Origin: Clostridia bacterium
GTDB taxonomy: Bacteria; Bacillota; Clostridia; RGIG6154
Direction of reading: 5' to 3'
NCBI GenBank assembly: GCA_017622395.1
Contig: JAGARF010000068.1
Coordinates: forward strand, 1 to 5,620
Length of the DNA: 5,620 nucleotides
The notes under the pieces are model-generated. The model had not been told where the DNA came from. It did not search any database and was given only the letters and a program-made list of their open reading frames with translations. This document shows, piece after piece, positions 1 through 5,600 of this stretch; the stretch's first letter is position 1; the number at the start of each line of letters is the position of its first letter. Both the position numbers and the translations under genes were made by a program.

Positions 1-149
1 TAGTTAGACAAAGAGGTACAAAAATCCATCCCGGACTTAATGTTAAAAAAGGCGGAGATGATACCTTATTTGCTTTAGTTAACGGTGTTGTAAAATTCGA
101 AAGAAAAGACAAGACAAGAAAGCAAGTTAGTGTTTACACTGCAGAATAA
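1..149 (+). CDS. rpmA: 50S ribosomal protein L27, C-terminal part (5' end outside window)
   Basis: The first complete codon is at base 3, and 48 residues are read before the TAA at 147-149. The peptide begins VRQRGTKIHPG, continues with a GGDDTLFALVNGVVKFER stretch and ends VSVYTAE. These are the conserved core and C-terminus of bacterial L27, a 50S protein whose N-terminal tail lies near the peptidyl-transferase centre. L27 is usually about 85-95 residues, so roughly the first 40 are missing because the window starts inside the gene. In Firmicutes the N-terminus often carries a short prepeptide removed by the protease Prp; that part is not visible here. L27 immediately upstream of obgE is the usual arrangement in bacteria, and an intrinsic terminator closes the gene. 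Identification is secure. Confidence 0.97.
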   Translation, partial: VRQRGTKIHPGLNVKKGGDDTLFALVNGVVKFERKDKTRKQVSVYTAE

Positions 150-159
150 TTTATACATT

Positions 160-193
160 AAAGCCGATAATAAAATTATCGGCTTTTTGTTTT
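160..193 (+). terminator. intrinsic terminator after rpmA
   Basis: The arms 160-170 (AAAGCCGATAA preceded by the L27 stop region) and 176-186 are perfect reverse complements over 11 base pairs around a 5-base TAAAA loop. A T-rich tract follows (five T at 184-188, then G and TTTT at 190-193). It begins 10 bases after the rpmA stop, the expected position for a Rho-independent terminator of the ribosomal-protein unit. It may be leaky, because no convincing separate promoter is visible between it and obgE. Confidence 0.9.
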
Positions 194-196
194 GAA

Positions 197-224
197 AATT
201 CACGACAGCGAAGCTGTCAATTCA
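197..224 (+). repeat. small hairpin flanked by AATTCA direct repeats in the obgE leader
   Basis: The direct repeat AATTCA occurs at 197-202 and again at 219-224, 22 bases apart. Between them is a perfect 6-bp inverted repeat, GACAGC (204-209) and GCTGTC (213-218), around a GAA loop. There is no T tract after it, so it does not look like a second terminator. It lies 7 bases upstream of the obgE ribosome binding site. The spacer-hairpin-spacer layout matches the larger array in front of rsfS, although the spacer sequence differs. My recollection is that such palindromic elements are dispersed in many clostridial genomes, but this cannot be tested from one window. Its function is unknown. Confidence 0.6.
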
Positions 225-231
225 TTTATAC

Positions 232-239
232 AAAGGAGG
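232..239 (+). promoter_or_regulatory. obgE ribosome binding site
   Basis: AAAGGAGG is a near-perfect anti-16S match ending 5 bases before the ATG at 245. It fixes this ATG, rather than an upstream codon, as the obgE start. Confidence 0.92.
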
Positions 240-244
240 AAGAA

Positions 245-1513
245 ATGTTTACAGATAAAGCGAAAATATATATTAAGGCAGGTAAGGGCGGAGACGGAAG
301 TATGTCCTTCCACCGTGAAAAATATGTTGCATCAGGCGGTCCTGACGGCGGTGACGGCGGAAACGGCGGCAGCATTTATTTAATTGCGGATAATAACCTT
401 TCAACCCTCCTTGATTTTAAATATAAAAAGAAATTCGTTGCACAAAATGGTGCAGATGGGTCTGCTATGCGTTGCAAAGGCAAAAGCGGACAAGATTTAT
501 ATATTAAAGTCCCAATGGGAACAGTTGTTAAAAGAGAAGGCAGAGTTATTGCTGATTTAAGAGAAAAGGGCGACGAGTTCTTGGCTGCAAAGGGAGGCTC
601 GGGCGGTTGGGGCAACTGTCATTTTGCAACTGCTACAAGACAGGCTCCTAAGTTTGCAAAGCTTGGTCTTGAGGGCGAAGAAAAAGAGCTTGAGCTTGAA
701 TTAAGACTTCTTGCAGATGTGGGTCTTATAGGCTTTCCAAATGTTGGCAAGTCTACCCTTTTATCGGTTATCTCTGATGCAAAGCCTAAAATTGCAAATT
801 ATCATTTTACAACCTTAATTCCAAACCTTGGTGTTGTTGATGCAGGGGAACATTCCTTTGTTGCGGCAGACATTCCTGGGCTTATTGAGGGTGCAAGTGA
901 AGGTGTTGGTCTTGGCCACGAGTTTTTAAGACACATTGAGAGAACAAGACTTTTAATCCATGTTGTTGATGTATCGGGCATTGAGGGAAGAAACCCCATT
1001 GAGGACTACGAAATCATTAACAAGGAGCTTAAAAACTACACAACAGATTTATCAGGCAGACCGCAGATTGTGGCTGCAAACAAAACAGATATTATCACAA
1101 ATCAGGAAAGCTATGAAGAATTCAAAAAATATCTTGAAGAAAGAGAAATAAAGCTTTTTGAAATCTCGGCGGCAACGGCTATGGGTGTTCTCGAGCTTGT
1201 TTTGTATGCAGATTCTGTTCTTCAGACTATTCCTGTGCCTGAAATCGTTATTGAGAGCGAAGACGCAATTGAAATTTATAAATTTGAAGATGAGGAAGAA
1301 TTCACAGTTAAAAACGACAACGGCGTTTATGTTGTTGAAGGACCTTATGTGCCTAAACTGATTGGCTCTATCAACTTTGAAGACTACGAGTCATTAAGTT
1401 ATTTTCAGGATATGCTCCGTAAAAAGGGTATTATCAAGGCTTTGGAGGATAAAGGCATAAAAGAGGGCGACCTTGTTCGTATGCTTGACATTGAATTCGA
1501 GTTTATATACTGA
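245..1513 (+). CDS. obgE: Obg family GTPase (50S assembly / stress GTPase)
   Basis: This 422-residue protein has the three Obg domains. The glycine-rich Obg fold spans about residues 1-158 (for example GGPDGGDGGNGGS at 31-43 and GGSGGWGN at 117-124). The G domain spans about 159-330, with the P-loop GFPNVGKST (163-171), a G2 threonine region FTTL (188-191), G3 DIPG followed by LIEGA (209-217), G4 NKTD (279-282) and G5 SAAT (308-311). The C-terminal OCT domain lies at about 340-422 and contains the VEGPYVPKLI motif (364-373). The length is close to that of B. subtilis Obg (about 428). Obg binds GTP/GDP and ppGpp, acts cytoplasmically in late 50S assembly, and links growth to nutrient state. 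All GTPase motifs are intact. The start follows a strong RBS and gives the canonical MFTDKAKIYIKAGKGGDG N-terminus. The stop TGA overlaps the ATG of the next gene, indicating one operon. Confidence 0.98.
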   Translation: MFTDKAKIYIKAGKGGDGSMSFHREKYVASGGPDGGDGGNGGSIYLIADNNLSTLLDFKYKKKFVAQNGADGSAMRCKGKSGQDLYIKVPMGTVVKREGRVIADLREKGDEFLAAKGGSGGWGNCHFATATRQAPKFAKLGLEGEEKELELELRLLADVGLIGFPNVGKSTLLSVISDAKPKIANYHFTTLIPNLGVVDAGEHSFVAADIPGLIEGASEGVGLGHEFLRHIERTRLLIHVVDVSGIEGRNPIEDYEIINKELKNYTTDLSGRPQIVAANKTDIITNQESYEEFKKYLEEREIKLFEISAATAMGVLELVLYADSVLQTIPVPEIVIESEDAIEIYKFEDEEEFTVKNDNGVYVVEGPYVPKLIGSINFEDYESLSYFQDMLRKKGIIKALEDKGIKEGDLVRMLDIEFEFIY

Positions 1514-1515
1514 TG
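1511..1515 (+). other. TGATG stop-start overlap (translational coupling site)
   Basis: The obgE stop TGA (1511-1513) shares its A with the ATG (1513-1515) of the nadD/yqeK gene. The preceding 20 bases (TTGAATTCGAGTTTATATAC, 1491-1510) contain no GGAGG-like sequence, whereas the other three start codons in the window each have a strong one. Initiation of the downstream gene therefore probably depends on ribosomes finishing obgE. Confidence 0.75.
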
Positions 1516-2664
1516 AAAATAGGAATTTTCGGGGGTACTTTTAACCCCATTCACAAGGGACACACATATACTGCTCAAAAGATTATAGAAAATAATCTTG
1601 CAGATAAAATATTGTTTATGGTTACTGCCACACCGCCTCATAAGGTGTATGTGGACACCTCTGCCCAGCACAGATTTAATATGACAAAGACGGCTCTTGA
1701 CGGCGAGAGTCTTGTTGCCTGTGATTTTGAAATCAAAAAGGGCGGAAAAAGCTACTCATATGAAACTCTGAAGGCGATGCAGGAAAAATATCCTGATGAT
1801 GAAATCTTTTTCATTATGGGTGCGGATATGTTTATGAATATGCCAAATTGGTATGAGGCAGACAGGCTCAGAAAAGAATTTTCATATATACTTGTTGACA
1901 GAAGTGATGCTTTTGAAAACCCTGTTTTTAAAGAATTTGCAGAAAAACAGATTAAAGACTTTAATATGAAGGTTGAAATTCTAAAAATTAAGACTCCTGA
2001 TATTTCTTCTACAGAAATAAGAGAAAGAGTAAAAAAAGGTCTTGATATAAAAGAAATGACAGACGAAAAAGTAGAAAAATACATCGCCGAAAATAAGCTT
2101 TACAGACAAACAGTCACAGACGATATAATAATTGACACCATCAAGTCAAAACTTTCTGAAAAACGCTTAAAACATTGTGAAAATGTGGCAAAGGTTGCAG
2201 TTGAGCTTGCTAGAATTTACGGTGCTGACGAAAAAGCGGCATACCTTGCAGGTTATGCCCACGATGCAGCCAAGGAAATAACCTTAGAGGAAATGAATGA
2301 GCTTACACTTCATTTAGACCTTGACGAGCATATTCGTTCCTCAAAGGCACTTCTGCACGCATTGGCAGGTGCCTGCTATTTGAAAAAAACATTCAACATT
2401 TCCGAGGAAGTATATAATGCCTGTTTTTATCACACAATGGGAAGGTGTGATATGACAGTTCTTGAAAAAGTTGTTTTTATGGCAGACTACATTGAACCCG
2501 GCAGGAATTTTGAGGGAATTGAAGAAATAAGAGAGCTTGCATATAAAGACATAGACCAGGCAATCGTTAAGGCTATAGATTCAACTCTTACCCATTTGAT
2601 GAAAACTAACAAGAAAATATATTATAAAACTGTTTTAACAAGAAATTTTTACCTCAAACAGTAG
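1513..2664 (+). CDS. nadD: NadD-YqeK fusion: nicotinate-nucleotide adenylyltransferase + HD-domain Ap4A hydrolase
   Basis: One uninterrupted 383-residue ORF covers two enzymes that are usually separate adjacent genes. Residues 1-198 are NadD, which converts nicotinate mononucleotide and ATP to NaAD and pyrophosphate in NAD synthesis. It has the nucleotidyltransferase signature GGTFNPIHKGH (7-17), PPHK (41-44), the GADMF...W region (103-113) and ISSTEIR (164-170), and ends in the typical KYIAENKLYR. Residues about 203-383 match YqeK, an HD-superfamily metal-dependent hydrolase that splits Ap4A symmetrically into two ADP in B. subtilis. Its probable metal ligands are present: H221, H250-D251, H282, H307 and D325, the last inside MADYIEPGR. 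The linker is only a few residues (about TVTDD). There is no stop at the junction and no methionine in the YqeK part before residue 261, so it cannot be made as a complete separate protein from ATG. The start is fixed by the conserved MKIGIFGGTFNP and the overlap with obgE. Both halves look catalytically intact. Confidence 0.95.
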   Translation: MKIGIFGGTFNPIHKGHTYTAQKIIENNLADKILFMVTATPPHKVYVDTSAQHRFNMTKTALDGESLVACDFEIKKGGKSYSYETLKAMQEKYPDDEIFFIMGADMFMNMPNWYEADRLRKEFSYILVDRSDAFENPVFKEFAEKQIKDFNMKVEILKIKTPDISSTEIRERVKKGLDIKEMTDEKVEKYIAENKLYRQTVTDDIIIDTIKSKLSEKRLKHCENVAKVAVELARIYGADEKAAYLAGYAHDAAKEITLEEMNELTLHLDLDEHIRSSKALLHALAGACYLKKTFNISEEVYNACFYHTMGRCDMTVLEKVVFMADYIEPGRNFEGIEEIRELAYKDIDQAIVKAIDSTLTHLMKTNKKIYYKTVLTRNFYLKQ

Positions 2665-2681
2665 ATTTTTAGAAGTTGTTG

Positions 2682-2690
2682 TGGTATAAT
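2682..2690 (+). promoter_or_regulatory. extended -10 promoter for rsfS-leuS
   Basis: TGGTATAAT is a perfect TATAAT (2685-2690) with the upstream TG of an extended -10 element. It lies 17 bases after the nadD/yqeK stop. The -35 region at the proper spacing is weak (TAGATT at 2662-2667), as is common with extended -10 promoters. Transcription would begin near 2697-2700, giving a leader of about 115 bases that contains the hairpin array. No terminator separates it from the upstream gene, so rsfS and leuS may also receive read-through from obgE. Confidence 0.7.
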
Positions 2691-2716
2691 ATTTTTTTGA
2701 AAGAAAGTAGTTATAT

Positions 2717-2795
2717 TAAAGCCTGTCGGCTTTAGAGATATTGCCTTACGGCAGAGATATTGTGCTTTGCACAGAGATATTGCCTTACGGCAGAG
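2717..2795 (+). repeat. array of short hairpin modules separated by GAGATAT spacers
   Basis: Four consecutive small inverted repeats lie in the leader of rsfS. The first is TAAAGCC (2717-2723) with GGCTTTA (2728-2734) around TGTC. The second is TGCC-TTAC-GGCA (2742-2753). The third is TGTGC-TTT-GCACA (2761-2773). The fourth is TGCC-TTAC-GGCA again (2781-2792). The spacer GAGATAT precedes the second, third and fourth (2735-2741, 2754-2760, 2774-2780), and a partial copy (GAGA) follows the last. The second and fourth modules are identical 19-base units; the third is 20 bases. Stem sequences change while pairing is kept, which suggests that the hairpin shape is what matters. No T tract follows, so this is not a terminator. 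Its role is unknown; possibilities are mRNA stability, protein binding, or a dispersed non-coding repeat family. Confidence 0.8.
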
Positions 2796-2799
2796 AAAG

Positions 2800-2806
2800 A
2801 AGGAGG
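2800..2806 (+). promoter_or_regulatory. rsfS ribosome binding site
   Basis: AAGGAGG ends 7 bases before the ATG at 2814. This spacing favours that ATG over the in-frame methionine codon five codons later. The site begins 7 bases after the last hairpin of the array. Confidence 0.92.
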
Positions 2807-2813
2807 TTTTTAA

Positions 2814-3173
2814 ATGGAACCGATTAAAATGACAGAAATAGCCGTTAAAGCCTTAGATGCAAAAAAGGCAGCGGATATTAAAGCAATAAAAATTGAAGAT
2901 ATAACAACTCTTGCAGATTATTTTGTTATCGCATCTGCATCTTCATCAACTCAGCTTAAAGCTTTGGCTGACGAGGTTGAGTATGAGCTTGAGCAGCAGG
3001 GCATTACCTGTCACCACAGAGAGGGTATGCAGTCTCAGGAATGGATTCTTCTTGATTACGGCGACATTGTTGTTCATATTTTCATTAAGGATTCAAGAGC
3101 GTTCTACAATCTTGACAAAATGTGGTGCGACGGCACTGATATAGATATTTCAGAGTGGACAAAGCCTGAGTAA
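2814..3173 (+). CDS. rsfS: ribosomal silencing factor RsfS (YbeB/Iojap family)
   Basis: The protein has 119 residues, typical of the family (about 105-120). The conserved features are ITTLADYFVIASASSS (30-45), the EG pair at 70-71, the EWILLDYGDIVVHIF segment (76-90) and FYNLDKMW (97-104), which together make up the compact Iojap/RsfS fold. RsfS binds ribosomal protein L14 on the 50S subunit and prevents 30S joining, lowering translation in stationary phase or starvation. This function is known from homologues and is not shown here. In many Firmicutes rsfS directly follows nadD and yqeK, as it does here after the fused gene. It has its own extended -10 promoter and a hairpin-rich leader, so it may be expressed independently of obgE. 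Its stop codon TAA abuts the leuS ribosome binding site, and leuS starts 15 bases later, so the two are very likely co-transcribed. Confidence 0.96.
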   Translation: MEPIKMTEIAVKALDAKKAADIKAIKIEDITTLADYFVIASASSSTQLKALADEVEYELEQQGITCHHREGMQSQEWILLDYGDIVVHIFIKDSRAFYNLDKMWCDGTDIDISEWTKPE

Positions 3174-3175
3174 AT

Positions 3176-3180
3176 GGAGG
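3176..3180 (+). promoter_or_regulatory. leuS ribosome binding site (decides the leuS start)
   Basis: GGAGG lies 8 bases before the ATG at 3189. An in-frame ATG at 3174 directly follows the rsfS stop but overlaps this site and has no Shine-Dalgarno sequence of its own. The start at 3189 is therefore preferred. Confidence 0.88.
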
Positions 3181-3188
3181 TAGATAAA

Positions 3189-5600
3189 ATGGATTATAAT
3201 TTTCAGGAAATAGAAAAGAAATGGCAAAAATATTGGGACGAAAATGAAACCTTTAAATGCGGTACAGACTTTTCAAAACCTAAGTTTTACGGACTTGTTG
3301 AATTTCCGTATCCGTCAGGTCACGGTCTGCATGTAGGTCACCCAAGAAGCTACACAGCTCTTGACATTGTTGCAAGAAAAAAGAGAATGGACGGCTACAA
3401 TGTTCTTTATCCTATGGGTTGGGATGCTTTTGGTCTGCCAACAGAAAACTTTGCTATTCAAAATAAAATTCACCCGAGAATTGTAACAGAAAACAATGTT
3501 GCAAACTTTAAAAGACAGTTAAAGAGCATTGGTTTCTCTTTTGACTGGTCAAAGGAAATTAACACAACCGACCCTAATTACTTTAAGTGGACACAGTGGA
3601 TTTTCTTAAAGCTTTTTGAAAAGGGTCTTGCGTATAAAACAGAAATGCCTGTCAATTGGTGCACAAGCTGTAAGGTTGGTCTTGCAAACGAGGAAGTAGT
3701 TAACGGTGTTTGCGAAAGATGCGGCGGCGAGGTTGTGCAGAAGCTGAGAAGTCAGTGGATGCTCAAAATTACCGAGTATGCAGAAAGACTTATTGACGAT
3801 TTGGATGACCTTGACTTTATCGAAAAGGTTAAAATCCAGCAGAAAAATTGGATTGGCAGAAGTGAGGGTGCAGAGGTTGATTTCACTCTTACCTGCGGTG
3901 AAAAATTAAGAGTTTATACAACAAGATGCGATACTCTCTACGGTGCTACATATATGGTTATTTCTCCTGAGCACCCATACATTGAAAAATTCGCAGATTT
4001 AATCGAAAATATTGACGAAATCAAGGCTTATCAGTCTGAGGCTGCTCATAAATCAGAGTTTGAAAGAACAGAGCTTGCCAAAGAAAAGACAGGCGTTGAA
4101 ATTAAGGGTATACGAGCAATCAATCCTATTACAGGTAAAGAAATTCCTGTGTTTATTTCAGACTATGTTTTAATGACATATGGCACAGGTGCTATTATGG
4201 CTGTTCCTGCACACGATACAAGAGACTGGGAATTTGCTAAAAAGTTCAACCTTCCTATTATTCAGGTTGTTGCAGGTGATGATGTTGACCTTGATAAAGA
4301 GGCATTTACAGATGTTGCAGAGGGAACACTTATTAATTCAGACATCTTAAACGGTCTTAGTGTTAAAGATGCAATCGCAAAAATGATTGAACATCTTGAA
4401 ACAAATGGCATCGGCAAAAAGAAAGTTAACTACAAGCTTCGTGATTGGGTATTCTCAAGACAGAGATATTGGGGCGAACCAATTCCTCTTGTTAAGTGCG
4501 AAAAATGCGGTTATGTTGCAATCCCTGAGGACCAGCTCCCGTTAACACTTCCTGAGGTTGAAAGCTACGAGCCTACAGATGACGGTAAATCACCTCTTGC
4601 AAACATAAGAGAATGGGTTGAAACAACCTGTCCTTGTTGCGGTGGTAAGGCTGAAAGAGAAACAGATACAATGCCACAGTGGGCAGGCTCATCCTGGTAT
4701 TTCTTAAGATATATTGACCCTGCCAACAATGACGCAATTGCATCAAAGGAGCTTCTTGATTATTGGCTTCCTGTTGATTGGTATAACGGCGGTATGGAGC
4801 ATACAACACTCCATCTTCTCTATTCAAGATTCTGGCATAAGTTCCTCTACGATATCGGCGTAGTTTCAACAAAAGAGCCATATGCAAAGAGAACAAGCCA
4901 CGGTATGATTCTTGGTGAAAACGGCGAAAAAATGTCAAAATCAAGAGGAAATGTTGTAAATCCTGACGATATTGTAAACAATTACGGTGCAGATACATTC
5001 AGAACATATGAAATGTTCATTGGAGCATTTGATGTTGCAACACCTTGGTCAGAACAGGGTGTTAAAGGTTGCTACAACTTTATGAAGAGAGTATGGGGAC
5101 TTCTTGACATCTTAACAGATGAAGAAAATATCACAGCAGATTTGGAAATTGCCGTAAACAAAGCAATTAAAAAGGTATCAGACGATATTGAAAAAATGAA
5201 GTTTAATACTGCAATCGCAACACTTATGGCACTTATAAATGATTTCTATAAGAAAAAAGCTATCACAAAAGGCGAACTTAAAGTGTTCTTACAGCTCTTA
5301 AATCCAACAGCACCTCACATTACAGAAGAAATGTGGCAGGTAGCAGGCTTTGAAAAGACAATCGCAGAAACACCTTGGCCAACATACGATGAGGCAAAGA
5401 CAGTAGACGCAACAGTTGAAGTAGTTCTCCAGATAAACGGAAAAATCAGAGATAAGCTTCAGCTCCCACAGGGACTTTCAAAGGAAGAGCTTGAAAAATT
5501 CGCATTTGAGAGCGAAAAGATAAAAGCACTTACCGAAGGAAAGCAAATCGTAAAGATTATTGTTGTACCTAATAAACTCGTAAATGTTGTTGTTAAGTAA
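3189..5600 (+). CDS. leuS: leucyl-tRNA synthetase (class I)
   Basis: From the chosen start the protein has 803 residues, almost the same as B. subtilis LeuRS (about 804), and opens with the typical MDYNFQEIEKKWQKYW. It charges tRNA-Leu with leucine using ATP in the cytoplasm. The catalytic Rossmann fold carries the HIGH-type motif HVGH (48-51) and the KMSKS loop (581-585), both intact. The CP1 editing domain, which hydrolyses mischarged tRNA, includes TTRCDTLYG (244-252) and AVPAHDTRDWEF (338-349); D343 and D346 correspond by alignment to the E. coli editing aspartates D342 and D345. Two four-cysteine clusters look like zinc sites: C158/C161/C175/C178 and C437/C440/C481/C484. The anticodon-binding helical domain occupies about 620-735, and the small C-terminal domain with QINGKIRDKL (748-757) ends the protein. 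The gene follows rsfS by 15 bases and probably shares its promoter. No T-box leader is present. The gene is complete. Confidence 0.98.
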   Translation: MDYNFQEIEKKWQKYWDENETFKCGTDFSKPKFYGLVEFPYPSGHGLHVGHPRSYTALDIVARKKRMDGYNVLYPMGWDAFGLPTENFAIQNKIHPRIVTENNVANFKRQLKSIGFSFDWSKEINTTDPNYFKWTQWIFLKLFEKGLAYKTEMPVNWCTSCKVGLANEEVVNGVCERCGGEVVQKLRSQWMLKITEYAERLIDDLDDLDFIEKVKIQQKNWIGRSEGAEVDFTLTCGEKLRVYTTRCDTLYGATYMVISPEHPYIEKFADLIENIDEIKAYQSEAAHKSEFERTELAKEKTGVEIKGIRAINPITGKEIPVFISDYVLMTYGTGAIMAVPAHDTRDWEFAKKFNLPIIQVVAGDDVDLDKEAFTDVAEGTLINSDILNGLSVKDAIAKMIEHLETNGIGKKKVNYKLRDWVFSRQRYWGEPIPLVKCEKCGYVAIPEDQLPLTLPEVESYEPTDDGKSPLANIREWVETTCPCCGGKAERETDTMPQWAGSSWYFLRYIDPANNDAIASKELLDYWLPVDWYNGGMEHTTLHLLYSRFWHKFLYDIGVVSTKEPYAKRTSHGMILGENGEKMSKSRGNVVNPDDIVNNYGADTFRTYEMFIGAFDVATPWSEQGVKGCYNFMKRVWGLLDILTDEENITADLEIAVNKAIKKVSDDIEKMKFNTAIATLMALINDFYKKKAITKGELKVFLQLLNPTAPHITEEMWQVAGFEKTIAETPWPTYDEAKTVDATVEVVLQINGKIRDKLQLPQGLSKEELEKFAFESEKIKALTEGKQIVKIIVVPNKLVNVVVK

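Noticed and set aside
192..230. Possible obgE promoter (TTGAAA at 192-197 as a -35)
   Set aside because: At 17-base spacing the -10 would be TGTCAA, a poor match. Better TA-rich sequences near 225-232 are too far away.
192..383. Short + strand ORF starting near the rpmA terminator and overlapping obgE in another frame
   Set aside because: It has no plausible RBS, runs through the obgE leader hairpin and RBS, and continues out of frame into the conserved Obg N-terminus.
1752..2084. Minus-strand ORF (about 110 codons) inside nadD
   Set aside because: It is antisense to the conserved NadD domain and its Ser/Phe/Ile-rich translation has no recognisable domain.
2665..2734. Terminator between nadD/yqeK and rsfS
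   Set aside because: The T run at 2692-2698 has no stem before it, and the AAAGCC-TGTC-GGCTTT hairpin at 2718-2733 has no T tract after it.
2735..2795. CRISPR array
   Set aside because: The repeated unit is only 19-20 bases, the GAGATAT part is 7 bases, and the intervening sequences are palindromic and partly identical, unlike CRISPR spacers.
2665..2813. T-box or other known riboswitch in the rsfS-leuS leader
   Set aside because: There is no T-box consensus and no recognisable riboswitch core; the space is filled by the short hairpin array.
4463..4470. GAGATATT inside leuS, matching the array spacer
   Set aside because: It encodes part of the conserved QRYWGE segment of LeuRS and has no adjacent palindrome, so it is coincidental.
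4573..4998. Long minus-strand ORF (about 141 codons) inside leuS
   Set aside because: It lies wholly within the well-conserved LeuRS coding region, has low-complexity composition with no recognisable motif, and is best explained as an antisense shadow.
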